Positions 56,714 through 64,000 of a stretch of 64,000 nucleotides of DNA are shown here, one piece after another. A program made the position numbers and the translations under genes. Source of the stretch: Nitrospira sp. (GTDB lineage: Bacteria; Nitrospirota; Thermodesulfovibrionia; Thermodesulfovibrionales; Dissulfurispiraceae); contig NSJL01000002.1 of the NCBI GenBank assembly GCA_002634385.1, positions 1-64,000 of the forward strand, written 5' to 3'. How positions within the stretch are numbered: the first letter of the stretch is position 1; the number at the start of each line of letters is the position of its first letter. Under the pieces are notes generated by a model. The model was not told where the DNA came from. It saw only the letters and a program-made list of their open reading frames with translations, and did no database searches.

Positions 56714-57484
56714 TTACAACATTCCCTCAAAGGGGCTGCTTGCCGTGGCATAAAGCTTTTTGCCCATTCTTCCCGCTTTATAGGCGAGTCTCCCCGCAAG
56801 CACCGCGTGCTTCATCGCTTCCGCCATGGCGATAGGATCTTTCGCGTCCGCGATGGCGGTGTTGATCAGCACGGCATCGCAGCCGAGCTCCATGGCGATA
56901 GTCGCATCGGAGGCGGTGCCCACCCCGGCGTCGACCAGCACCGGTACTTTGGCGCCCTCGAGGATGATCTTGATATTATACGGGTTCCTGATCCCAAGCC
57001 CCGAACCGATGGGCGCCCCCAGGGGCATTACCGCAGCAGCCCCCGCGTTTTCGAGCCTCTTGGCCATGATGGGGTCGTCATTGGTGTAAGGGAAGACAAT
57101 GAATCCCTCCTTCGCAAGGATCTCGGTGGCCTGCAGAAGCCCCATGGTATCGGGGAAGAGGGTCCTTTCGTCTCCGATGACCTCGAGCTTTATCATATCC
57201 GACACCCCCGCTTCTCGGGCCAGACGGGAATACCGTAGCGCGTCTTCGACAGTATAGCAGCCGGCGGTATTCGGCAGTATCTTGTACCTCTTCGAATCGA
57301 CGTAATCCAGCAGGTTCTCGGATTTCCTGTCGGTGATATTCACGCGCCGTACCGCCACGGTCACCACATCCGCGCCGGAGGCCTCCACCGCCCGGGCTGT
57401 CTCCTCGAAGTCCTTGTATTTTCCGGTCCCCACCCAGAGGCGGGATCTGAACTCGATCCCTCCTATTACCAAAGTATCTTCCAT
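56714..57484 (-). CDS. thiG: Thiazole synthase
   Basis: 256 residues. Contains [40 protein letters not shown], the Schiff-base lysine in [20 protein letters not shown], and [40 protein letters not shown]. It builds the thiazole phosphate from deoxyxylulose phosphate, an imine donor and the ThiS thiocarboxylate. It lies 54 bases after thiS in the operon. Confidence 0.96.
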   Translation of the reverse strand: MEDTLVIGGIEFRSRLWVGTGKYKDFEETARAVEASGADVVTVAVRRVNITDRKSENLLDYVDSKRYKILPNTAGCYTVEDALRYSRLAREAGVSDMIKLEVIGDERTLFPDTMGLLQATEILAKEGFIVFPYTNDDPIMAKRLENAGAAAVMPLGAPIGSGLGIRNPYNIKIILEGAKVPVLVDAGVGTASDATIAMELGCDAVLINTAIADAKDPIAMAEAMKHAVLAGRLAYKAGRMGKKLYATASSPFEGML

Positions 57485-57538
57485 CTCTCCTCCTGTTCTC
57501 CTTATATCTGTATTACTCCTGAATCCGACAGTGCGGCT

Positions 57539-57736
57539 TTATCCCCCGCCGACGAAATTGACGACCTCCACGGTATCTCCCTCACGCAGCAGACAGGACT
57601 CATACTCCGTCTTTTTTATAATGGAGAGGTTGACCTCCACCGCAACCCTGCCGGGAGCTATTTTCAATTCGTCCAGCAACTGAGCGACATTCGTCCCTTT
57701 CGCCTCGTACGGTTCGCCGTTGAGTGTGATTCTCAT
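57539..57736 (-). CDS. thiS: Sulfur carrier protein ThiS
   Basis: 65 residues of ubiquitin-like fold: RITLNGEPYEAKGTNVAQLL, VAVEVNLSIIKKTEYESCLL and the C-terminal EVVNFVGGG whose last glycine is thiocarboxylated. The ATG at 57736 is the first in frame after the riboswitch terminator. First gene of the operon. The activating ThiF-type enzyme and the imine-forming ThiO/ThiH are not in the window. Confidence 0.92.
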   Translation of the reverse strand: MRITLNGEPYEAKGTNVAQLLDELKIAPGRVAVEVNLSIIKKTEYESCLLREGDTVEVVNFVGGG

Positions 57737-57761
57737 ATCTCCGTTCTCCCGAATGTGTGCC

Positions 57762-57799
57762 AAAAACAAAAATCCCCTATCCCTGGAGGGATAGAGGAT
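57762..57799 (-). terminator. Riboswitch expression-platform terminator
   Basis: On the minus strand ATCCTCTATCCC pairs with GGGATAGGGGAT (12 bp, one G-U pair, 4-base loop), followed by TTTTTGTTTTT. It lies between the TPP aptamer and thiS. The ATAGAG at 57811-57816 (minus strand) can pair with the CTCTAT of the terminator arm to form an alternative antiterminator. Confidence 0.8.
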
Positions 57800-57821
57800 T
57801 GTATACCCATCTCTATGTTCC

Positions 57822-57911
57822 CATTCCCTACGCCGGAATTAACCGGATCAGGTTCGCGGGGTCTTTCCTCTTACACGGGAAACTCTCAGGCTCTTGTACG
57901 CCTCCCCCAGG
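57822..57911 (-). ncRNA. TPP riboswitch (thi box)
   Basis: On the minus strand the conserved blocks are in order: GGGGGAGGC, GCCTGAGAG, ACCCCGCGAACCTGATCCGG and TTAATTCCGGCGTAGGGAA. These are the P1/P2/P3 and P4/P5 cores of the thiamine pyrophosphate aptamer. With the terminator that follows, TPP binding should stop transcription of thiS-thiG-thiE-thiC. Confidence 0.93.
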
Positions 57912-57919
57912 GTACTTTA

Positions 57920-57948
57920 ACTATATAGGACGCAGCGTTTTTTGTCAA
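57920..57948 (-). promoter_or_regulatory. Sigma70-type promoter of the thi operon
   Basis: On the minus strand TTGACA (57943-57948), 17-base spacer, TATAGT (57920-57925). The predicted start near 57913 places the TPP aptamer at the very 5' end of the transcript. Confidence 0.7.
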
Positions 57949-58955
57949 TTCAGGGGTGCAATCAAAATCCGTATGGGTATGGACATAGTTACCAATTAGG
58001 AGGGGAGGAGGAAGGGGGGAAAAGCGATATCGAGAGCATTTCGTTGCGTCTCTCAGTGAAACGAAACGGCCACCCGGCAATTGTCTGAATAGGCAGCCTT
58101 AGGTATGGGGCAAGGGGGCACCCTCTTTCTTTGCGAGTGAATTCCTCCCTGTTCTCAGGGGAAATACTGATCGTGATATCTCCCCCTCTCCCCTTCATGC
58201 ATACAAGGGGGACAGGACGTTACCTGTCCCCTCCGATATCCCAGACACTCGCTACAGAGAAGAGGACACCCCCCTGCCCCCATACATGCTTCATTTCAGA
58301 ATCCGTCACTCAGGGAGAAAGCCTGAGCTCCTCTACTCCGTCACCCCGGCGAAAGCCATAGTCCCTCCTCTTTCCGTCACCCCGGCGAAAGCCGGGGTCC
58401 AGAGTCTTTGAACCGGAGTCTTTCGGAAAAGGACTGGATCCCGGCTCAGAGGATCCGCCGGGATGACGACAGAGGAAAGGAACAGCCTCCCCCTTTCTTT
58501 CCAAAGGGAATGCATGTGAAGTGAGTCTGAGGGGTGAGGGGCAAGGGAGGAGGGGAGTTCTGAGCAGACCTTAGCTCTTGTTCGTCTCCTCTCTTCGTGA
58601 AACGGAGTGGCCACCACAGTGCATGTTTGAGCGGAAGCGAGTTTGCGCTGTGGTAACGGGGTGAGCGGTAGAGAGGCAGAACAAGAGGTCGGGGAGTGAA
58701 GGACTTCACGACTCCCCTGACACAGAGAGCAGGAGTCAGGGGTGAGTCTCCCCGGAGGATACGAGCATCAGAATCAACTATCCGCGAGGGAATACGGTGA
58801 TTCGTCGCATTGCAAGGACATCGAATCCCCCTGCCCCTGCCCTCCCTCCCCCGAAGGAGAGCGCATTATGAGTAGGCACATAGAGAGGGAGAGACGCAGA
58901 AATCTCTCGTGAGAGCGATGACTCCTTGCTGCCTTCTACCCCAAGGGATATACCC
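57949..58955. other. Repeat-rich non-coding kilobase
   Basis: About 1 kb without a supported gene between the thi operon promoter and the SAM hydroxide adenosyltransferase gene. It holds a hairpin GGGGACAGG/CCTGTCCCC (58208-58231), the palindromic element at 58375-58469, and two related stretches with GTGAAACG followed by GGCCACC (around 58056 and 58598). It looks like a sink for small intergenic elements. Confidence 0.5.
58375..58469. repeat. Dispersed palindromic repeat (CGTCACCCCGGCGAAAGCC type)
   Basis: Begins CGTCACCCCGGCGAAAGCCG with GGGTCCAGAGTC and ends GACTGGATCCCGGC ... GCCGGGATGACG. The ends are inverted repeats with one mismatch. A solo left end occurs just before it (58339-58357). 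This is the widespread GTCATCCCGGC/GCCGGGATGAC intergenic repeat class of many genomes; a decayed copy lies at 28388. Confidence 0.65.
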
Positions 58956-59741
58956 TCACTTTTGATTGCACCTGCGGAGCATCACTGGATCGCCCTTCCT
59001 GATCCCGTACCTCCCCGAGGCATCGCCCCGGTTCACAAAGAGCTCGAGATGCCCGGAGCTGTTGATGAGACAAGAGAGTGAATTTTCCTCCGCCTGTGCA
59101 TAATGCCCAACCGGCGGGATAGGTATTCCCTTCAGCTCGGCATGCCAGACGCCGAGGGTCTCGAGGTCGCTCCGGCGGATATTCGTAATGGCGTTTCCGA
59201 ACCGGTCGATATAGATCACTTCACCGGTAATGCCCTCTCCCTCCTGCCGGGGCAGGGGAAACACGATACGAACGGGATCATCGATGCGGGGGCCGAACTC
59301 CTCCAGGGCAACCCCCCTGGAGAGCCAGGCTGCGGCAGGGGCAAAGACATCCCTCCCCTGAAAAGTGGGACTCTGCAGGGAGAGGACATATTTCTCCTCG
59401 AGGATATGGATGACCCGCACACTTTCCGGGGAAGAGAGCACCGTGGAGAAAACGCCGTTGTCGGGACCGACAAAAAGATGGCCTCCGGCTTCGACGATGA
59501 TCGCCCTCCTTCCGGACCCCACTCCGGGATCGACAACGACCACATGAATACTGCCCTTCGGGAAATACCGGCAGCTCTCGCCAATGAGGAGCGCCCCCTC
59601 CCGGATATCCTGCGGTGTGATAGCATGGGTAATGTCCACCGGCAGGACCCGGGGATTGATGGAGAGGATGATCCCCTTCATCTCCCCGACAAAGGGATCT
59701 TTATACCCGAAATCGGTGGTGAGGGTGATGACAGGGCTCAT
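58956..59741 (-). CDS. SAM hydroxide adenosyltransferase (DUF62 family)
   Basis: 261 residues. Starts PVITLTTDFGYKDPFVGEMK (the conserved Asp pair) and contains IHVVVVDPGVGSGRRAIIVE, GHLFVGPDNGVFSTVL and YIDRFGNAITNI with the C-terminal barrel. Family members hydrolyse S-adenosylmethionine to adenosine and methionine using hydroxide, related to fluorinase and chlorinase. The halide-type loop is not visible, so the hydroxide reaction is expected. Last gene of the greA-pyrK-pyrD run, 3 bases after pyrD. Confidence 0.9.
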   Translation of the reverse strand: MSPVITLTTDFGYKDPFVGEMKGIILSINPRVLPVDITHAITPQDIREGALLIGESCRYFPKGSIHVVVVDPGVGSGRRAIIVEAGGHLFVGPDNGVFSTVLSSPESVRVIHILEEKYVLSLQSPTFQGRDVFAPAAAWLSRGVALEEFGPRIDDPVRIVFPLPRQEGEGITGEVIYIDRFGNAITNIRRSDLETLGVWHAELKGIPIPPVGHYAQAEENSLSCLINSSGHLELFVNRGDASGRYGIRKGDPVMLRRCNQK

Positions 59742-59744
59742 GAC

Positions 59745-60674
59745 TCACGACTGTATGCGCGGGACCATTTTCAGGCTTCCGATGAGATCGTTGATATCCG
59801 GTATCTCTTCCTCGCGCAGGAATTGTTCAATCCCCTCAATCACTTCCACCGTTGCGGAGGGGTTCACGAAATTCGCCGTGCCCACCGCCACCGCCCGGGC
59901 CCCTGCAATAAGGAACTCGAAGGCGTCCCGCGCATCCATGATCCCCCCCATCCCGATAATGGGGATGGTGACGCACTTGCGCACTTCCCATACCATACGG
60001 ACGGCGATGGGGCGAATGGCGGGGCCGGAGAGCCCCCCGGTGCAGTTCGCCAGCACCGGAATGCGCCGCTTCACATCGATCACCATTCCGGTAATGGTGT
60101 TCATCACCGAAACGGCATCGGCCCCACTCTCTTCGGCAACTTTTGCCATAAGGCCGATGCTGGTCACATTGGGCGAGAGCTTCACGATAAGAGGCAGGGA
60201 GGTCGCTTTTCTCACCGCGCGCACCACCTGCTCCATTGCCTTCGGGTCCGTACCGAAGACGATCCATCCCGCCTGCTTGTTGGGGCAGGAGATGTTCATT
60301 TCGAGGGCATGGACTCCTTCGGCAACGCTCAACTGTTCCGCAGCGGAAACATACTCTTCGACGCTGTCCCCGAAAAAGTTCGCAACCACCGGGGTAGAAA
60401 ACCGCCGCAAAAAGGGAAGCTTGTCCCGGACAAAAGCTTCAATACCGATATTCTGGAGGCCGATGGCGTTCAGCATTCCCGACGGAGTTTCCACCACCCG
60501 CGGAGTGGGGTTCCCCTGACGGGGGACAACGGAAAGCCCCTTCACCACGATGGCGCCGAGCCTGTTCAAATCGATGAATTCGGAGTATTCTTCTCCGTAG
60601 CCGAAGGTTCCGGAAGCGGTCATGACGGGATTTTTGAGAGTCAGGGAGGCGATCTGTACGGAAAGGTTCACCAT
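59745..60674 (-). CDS. pyrD: Dihydroorotate dehydrogenase, NAD-linked catalytic subunit
   Basis: 309 residues of class 1B. Contains NPVMTASGTFGYGEEYSEFI, VVKGLSVVPRQGNPTPRVVE, the catalytic Cys in LEMNISCPNKQAGWIVFGTD and IPIIGMGGIMDARDAFEFLI. It oxidises dihydroorotate, passing electrons through PyrK to NAD. The start overlaps the pyrK stop by 7 bases. Confidence 0.95.
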   Translation of the reverse strand: MVNLSVQIASLTLKNPVMTASGTFGYGEEYSEFIDLNRLGAIVVKGLSVVPRQGNPTPRVVETPSGMLNAIGLQNIGIEAFVRDKLPFLRRFSTPVVANFFGDSVEEYVSAAEQLSVAEGVHALEMNISCPNKQAGWIVFGTDPKAMEQVVRAVRKATSLPLIVKLSPNVTSIGLMAKVAEESGADAVSVMNTITGMVIDVKRRIPVLANCTGGLSGPAIRPIAVRMVWEVRKCVTIPIIGMGGIMDARDAFEFLIAGARAVAVGTANFVNPSATVEVIEGIEQFLREEEIPDINDLIGSLKMVPRIQS

Positions 60675-61426
60675 GCAAGCTCCTCCATGTCGAATACAGG
60701 CCCCTCCTTGCAGACCCTCCTGTACCCCGAGGTCGTTTTCACCACGCAGCCGAGGCAGGCGCCCACCCCGCAGGCCATATGCTCCTCAAGGGATACATCG
60801 CACCGGACCCCTTTCTTCGCCACAATACGGTGGAGCTCCCTGAGCATGGGAGTGGGACCGCAGGCATAGAGGGGGAGCAGAGGCCCTGTGGTCATTTCCA
60901 GACGGACGGCGAGGAGATCGGTAATAGTCCCCCGCATCCCCGCAGAGCCGTCGTCCGTGGAGATAACTACCTCCTTCGCCACCCTCTTCGCCTCTTCACC
61001 CATCACCAGTTCCTCCGCGCTCCGCGCCCCGTAAAAGAGATGGGCACTGCCGGGATACCTTCCGAGAAGGGAGAGCAGGGAGGCGATCCCGATTCCCCCC
61101 GCAACGGCGATAAAGTCCCCCTGCGGCACAGGGTATCGGTTCCCCAGGGGACCGATTACCCGTATACAGTCCCCCTGCCTGAACCGTGCGAGAGACTGCG
61201 TTCCCTTCCCCCGGATGCGATAGAGGAAAGAGAGGGTGCCATCCTCTCTCGTGAAAATGCTAAAAGGCCTCTTCAAAAGGGGGTCGCTGGTATCCCCGGC
61301 CTGGAGCATGTAGAACTGCCCCGGCTCCGGGTCCGCGGCCTCCGAGAGGGGGCGCAGGCGCAACAGCTTGAAATGCTTGCTTACGAAGCGGTGTTCGTCG
61401 ACAGCGGCATTGAAGTACTTATGCAA
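60668..61426 (-). CDS. pyrK: Dihydroorotate dehydrogenase electron transfer subunit
   Basis: 252 residues. FAD-binding barrel (LLKRPFSIFTREDGTLSFLY), NAD region (DFIAVAGGIGIASLLSLLGR), and the [2Fe-2S] ligands in EEHMACGVGACLGCVVKTTS with a later Cys in RRVCKEGPVF. It links PyrD to NAD. The start overlaps the greA stop by 8 bases, so greA, pyrK and pyrD are translationally coupled. Confidence 0.94.
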   Translation of the reverse strand: MHKYFNAAVDEHRFVSKHFKLLRLRPLSEAADPEPGQFYMLQAGDTSDPLLKRPFSIFTREDGTLSFLYRIRGKGTQSLARFRQGDCIRVIGPLGNRYPVPQGDFIAVAGGIGIASLLSLLGRYPGSAHLFYGARSAEELVMGEEAKRVAKEVVISTDDGSAGMRGTITDLLAVRLEMTTGPLLPLYACGPTPMLRELHRIVAKKGVRCDVSLEEHMACGVGACLGCVVKTTSGYRRVCKEGPVFDMEELAW

Positions 61427-61892
61427 AGCTGATCCCGGTAATCTCGTATTCGATGGTGCGCGCCGGCGCCTTCACCACGGCGACATCGCCTACTTCTTTC
61501 CCGATAAGCGCCTTCCCCACCGGAGAGGTGATGGATATTTTCCCCGCTTTGACGTTGGCCTCGTCGGGCCCGACGAGGATGAACTCATACTCCTCGTCCG
61601 CCTCCACATCCATCACTTTTACCTTTGCGCCGAAAGCCACCCGGGATTGGTTTATTTTCGAGGTGTCAATGACATCCGCCAGCGCCAGTTTCGCCTGCAG
61701 TTCCTGGATGCGCCCCTCGATGAAGGACTGCTTCTCCTTTGCTGCATGGTACTCGGCATTCTCGGAAAGGTCTCCATGGGCCCTCGCTTCGGAGATATCC
61801 TGTATGTTCTTCGGCCTTTCCACCTTCAGCAGCCTGTCCAGCTCTTCTTTGAGCTTCTGGTATCCTTCGGCAGTCATCGGTACACGCTTCAT
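61419..61892 (-). CDS. greA: Transcription elongation factor GreA
   Basis: 157 residues. N-terminal coiled coil with VPMTAEGYQKLKEELDRLLK, EARAHGDLSENAEYHAAKEK, and the C-terminal FKBP-like part ISITSPVGKALIGKEVGDVA. The acidic tip residues in GDLSENAEY support transcript cleavage in backtracked RNA polymerase. The ATG at 61892 is preferred over an upstream TTG since the AGGAGGAGAGG site lies between them. Confidence 0.95.
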   Translation of the reverse strand: MKRVPMTAEGYQKLKEELDRLLKVERPKNIQDISEARAHGDLSENAEYHAAKEKQSFIEGRIQELQAKLALADVIDTSKINQSRVAFGAKVKVMDVEADEEYEFILVGPDEANVKAGKISITSPVGKALIGKEVGDVAVVKAPARTIEYEITGISFA

Positions 61893-62000
61893 GACAGTAA
61901 CCTCTCCTCCTTGCAAAATAGAAAAAAGGAAGCAATAAGCGAGTGTCGGCGGACCCTCCTTCGGACTTCCTTCTTCATCGTTATGTGCTGCTTTTCAGTA

Positions 62001-62029
62001 AGATAACACGAGCAGGGGGAAATTTTCAA
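62001..62029 (-). promoter_or_regulatory. Possible promoter of greA-pyrK-pyrD
   Basis: On the minus strand TTGAAA (62024-62029), 17-base spacer, TTATCT (62001-62006). The -35 box is good and the -10 box moderate. It lies about 110 bases before the greA start, just after the fliW stop. Confidence 0.45.
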
Positions 62030-62045
62030 AAAAAGCGGTCATCCT

Positions 62046-62495
62046 CTATGCACTAGCCGCCGTCTCCCGGTCGCTTTCCTTGACGGAGGAAGGCAGGGGG
62101 ACCCTGAAGGAATACCGTTCATCGTCCAGGAGCATCTGGAAGGCCCTTTTGTTCGAGGCATTTACGATAAGGGGAGCCCGGAGATTTGCGGTGACCTTAT
62201 TATCGGATACCGTCAGGATTACCATGACAATGACATCTCCGGGATTCCGGATCTGCAGAAACTGCTCCACGTCGTCCTTTATGGTTAAGGAGTAGTCGGG
62301 AAACAAGGGAAAGGGGTCGGTAACGATAAAAGCAATATCCGCGTCGTCCACCGCCTGAAGCCATTTGATAGAATCCCTGTACTCGATGATAAAGAACCTC
62401 TTCAGATCGAGAAAGCCGGGGATCCCCATGGGAAAAGTGATGAAGGAGTCCTCTCCGACTTCTACCTCGCCGAACCGTGTTGTATTAATCTTCAT
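62046..62495 (-). CDS. fliW: Flagellar assembly factor FliW
   Basis: 149 residues. Contains TTRFGEVEVGEDSFITFPMG, IPGFLDLKRFFIIEYRDSI, ADIAFIVTDPFPLFPDYSLT and APLIVNASNKRAFQMLLDDE. FliW binds CsrA and flagellin, relieving translational repression when flagellin is low. It follows csrA by 17 bases, the usual partner switch arrangement. Confidence 0.95.
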   Translation of the reverse strand: MKINTTRFGEVEVGEDSFITFPMGIPGFLDLKRFFIIEYRDSIKWLQAVDDADIAFIVTDPFPLFPDYSLTIKDDVEQFLQIRNPGDVIVMVILTVSDNKVTANLRAPLIVNASNKRAFQMLLDDERYSFRVPLPSSVKESDRETAASA

Positions 62496-62512
62496 GACAG
62501 CCCCACCGTTTC

Positions 62513-62743
62513 CTATTCTTTCTTTTTAATAGCGAAAAAATCATTGAGCCTCTCCATATCCAGGCGCGCCGCTTCCACATTCAGCTTCTTCAGTTTTTCA
62601 TACAGCTCCTCCCGGTAGATCGGGAGATCCCGTGGTGCATCGATCCCGATTTTTACAAATCCGTTCCCGATTTCAACGATTTTAACCCGTATGGAATCAC
62701 CGATGGTGATAATCTGGTCGACTTTACGTGTTAATACCAGCAT
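62513..62743 (-). CDS. csrA: Carbon storage/flagellar translation regulator CsrA
   Basis: 76 residues. Starts [20 protein letters not shown] and contains [23 protein letters not shown]-binding dimer that represses flagellin translation at GGA-loop sites. The C-terminal extension after residue 60 ([16 protein letters not shown]) is helical and slightly longer than the E. coli form, as usual in FliW-containing bacteria where it contacts FliW. It lies 7 bases after the flgL stop. Confidence 0.96.
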   Translation of the reverse strand: MLVLTRKVDQIITIGDSIRVKIVEIGNGFVKIGIDAPRDLPIYREELYEKLKKLNVEAARLDMERLNDFFAIKKKE

Positions 62744-62750
62744 GCAGGCC

Positions 62751-64000
62751 TCATCTGAGGAAGTCGAAAAGGGTGGTTCTCAGGAAGTCCGAAGAGAGGA
62801 GCCGGAGACCCTCCAGTGCCGCCTGGCTCTGCGCGAGATCCGTCGTCAGTTTCGCAATATCGGCGTCCTGCTCGTTGGAGAGATACGCCGTGATGTCGAA
62901 CTCCCTGTTGATCTGGTACAACTCCTCCGTCTCCACCCTGGTCACCCGGGATCCCACCTCCGACTGGAGCCGAAAAACCTTCTCCATCAGCTTGTCCAGG
63001 TAGTCGATGGCTTTTTCAATTCTCCCCGCATCGTTGTTCTCCAGGGATATTTTCAAAAAGCTGAGCGCCCGCACGATATTGTTTTCATTAAGGTAATTGT
63101 TGTTAAAGCTGTAGTAATTCGAGTTCTTGTTGTCGGTAATGTAGTTGTAATTGGCGATGTCATTTCCCAGGCTCGCATTCTGTGCGCCATAGGTCAGCGC
63201 CCTGTCGCTGCTGTCGTACCGCGCATAATCGGGGATGTCCAGGGAATCGGCGGCGTTGAACCCCAGTTCGGCGGCCGCGGTGGAGAGGGGATCACTCCAG
63301 AGCAGATGGAGGGGAAGGTTCCCCTCATCGTTATGGATCTTCAATACACCGGTCTCGGCCTCGTACACTACCGTATAGGTGTCGCCTGAGGGATCGGCGG
63401 CCTCCAGAGCAGCCTTCACATCGGCGGCAAGGGTGTTTCCGGTCGCATATACCCCGCCCGTAAGGCTCGCCGTATAGACGTTCGGATCATCCCCCTTCCT
63501 GAATCTGATGTCCGTCCCCGCCACATTCAGATCGGGAACAGGAGCATCGCCCCTGTCATAATTGGCACGTAAGCCGGTAGTGTTCGCTTCGTCGGAAAAA
63601 CCGAGGATATTCTGTGCAGTGGTCGCCGGATCGGCCCACAGGAGATCGAGGGTATCCGGCCCCAGGGAAGTGATCTTGATCTTATTGATAGTCGTATCGT
63701 AGACGACCGAGTAGGTATTCGAAGAGGCTGTGGCGTTCTCCAGCGCCTCTTTCACCGCAATGGCAAGCTGATCCGCCGTGTAGGAGCCGGGCGCTATGGT
63801 GGCAATCCCGGAGAGGGACCCCTCGTTGATGATGATTTTGTTATTCGTGGAGTCGATCTTTGCGGTATCGAAGCTCGCCTTGTACACCAGGGAATTGAGC
63901 CCGGTACGTGCGGGGTCGGTGCTGGAGGCGGTGATCTCGAGCTTTTCGGAATTGCCGTCCGGCTTTGTCGAGATAACGAGCCGGTAGTCGGGGGCCGCCG
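62751..64000 (-). CDS. flgL: Flagellar hook-associated protein FlgL, 5' part outside the window
   Basis: At least 416 residues visible; the gene enters from beyond 64000. The C-terminal coiled region has [40 protein letters not shown] and [19 protein letters not shown], typical of flagellin/FlgL ends. Before it are two similar insert domains of the flagellin hook IN/DUF1522 kind, each with a strand, a KxALE helix and a W(A/S)DP turn ([16 protein letters not shown] and [16 protein letters not shown]). The frame is open to the window edge, so the GTG at 63885-63887 is internal, not a start. It forms the hook-filament junction. Confidence 0.88.
   Translation of the reverse strand, partial: AAPDYRLVISTKPDGNSEKLEITASSTDPARTGLNSLVYKASFDTAKIDSTNNKIIINEGSLSGIATIAPGSYTADQLAIAVKEALENATASSNTYSVVYDTTINKIKITSLGPDTLDLLWADPATTAQNILGFSDEANTTGLRANYDRGDAPVPDLNVAGTDIRFRKGDDPNVYTASLTGGVYATGNTLAADVKAALEAADPSGDTYTVVYEAETGVLKIHNDEGNLPLHLLWSDPLSTAAAELGFNAADSLDIPDYARYDSSDRALTYGAQNASLGNDIANYNYITDNKNSNYYSFNNNYLNENNIVRALSFLKISLENNDAGRIEKAIDYLDKLMEKVFRLQSEVGSRVTRVETEELYQINREFDITAYLSNEQDADIAKLTTDLAQSQAALEGLRLLSSDFLRTTLFDFLR

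Overview
The window reads as a chromosomal segment of an anaerobic, flagellated, Gram-negative bacterium. The best guess is Nitrospirota (Thermodesulfovibrionia-like) or a neighbouring Desulfobacterota-type lineage. Signs are the fliW-csrA-flgL order, a ferredoxin-domain EtfA, a B12-dependent ribonucleotide reductase, small c-type cytochromes, UbiD, a DUF362 ferredoxin protein and NAD-type PyrD/PyrK. No rRNA, tRNA or CRISPR array was seen, so the placement is an inference from gene content.

Layout. Positions 1-127 hold the end of an IS256-like element. Positions 283-6172 hold a DUF4325/ATPase pair, YjbQ, a small lipoprotein, and an ABC-type binding protein next to a chemoreceptor. Positions 6480-13837 are a heavy-metal RND efflux operon (TolC, adaptor, CusA/CzcA-type pump) followed by two related small exported proteins and a strong terminator. 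Positions 14341-28156 are mostly minus-strand housekeeping genes: coiled-coil and PRC-barrel proteins, DUF4139, ribD, ubiD, ndk, mdh, fabD, etfA, etfB, acpS, pdxJ, a YdcF-family gene and nrdJ. Consensus sigma70-type promoters sit before ubiD, etfB and nrdJ.

Positions 28636-42254 are an accessory, defence-type island on the plus strand. It carries a type III-like restriction subunit (res), an AlbA_2/HATPase protein, an S23-type four-helix-bundle protein, the matching methyltransferase (mod), a ParB-like protein coupled to a D12 adenine methylase, a truncated RhuM gene and a RelE-like/UvrD-like helicase fusion. Its most striking property is a set of 7-bp-periodic repeat arrays. In two places inverted arrays bracket an S23-type gene, and one such cassette (36146-36579) lies inside mod, in another reading frame, while mod stays open through it. 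Two further arrays without a gene are also inserted in mod.

Positions 42287-52552 hold a GH15-DUF547 fusion, two c-type cytochromes, a duplicated cysteine-rich metal-binding-like protein, a Crp/Fnr regulator facing a histidine-rich periplasmic protein, a GH63 pseudogene, two Asp-nucleophile alpha/beta hydrolases around a LysR stub, and an exported protein ending at a terminator. Positions 52622-64000 hold an HD protein, a DUF362 ferredoxin protein, the TPP-riboswitch-controlled thiS-thiG-thiE-thiC operon (with a MITE-like element between thiE and thiC), about 1 kb of repeat-rich non-coding DNA, the greA-pyrK-pyrD-SAM hydrolase operon, and fliW, csrA and flgL. flgL is cut by the window edge.
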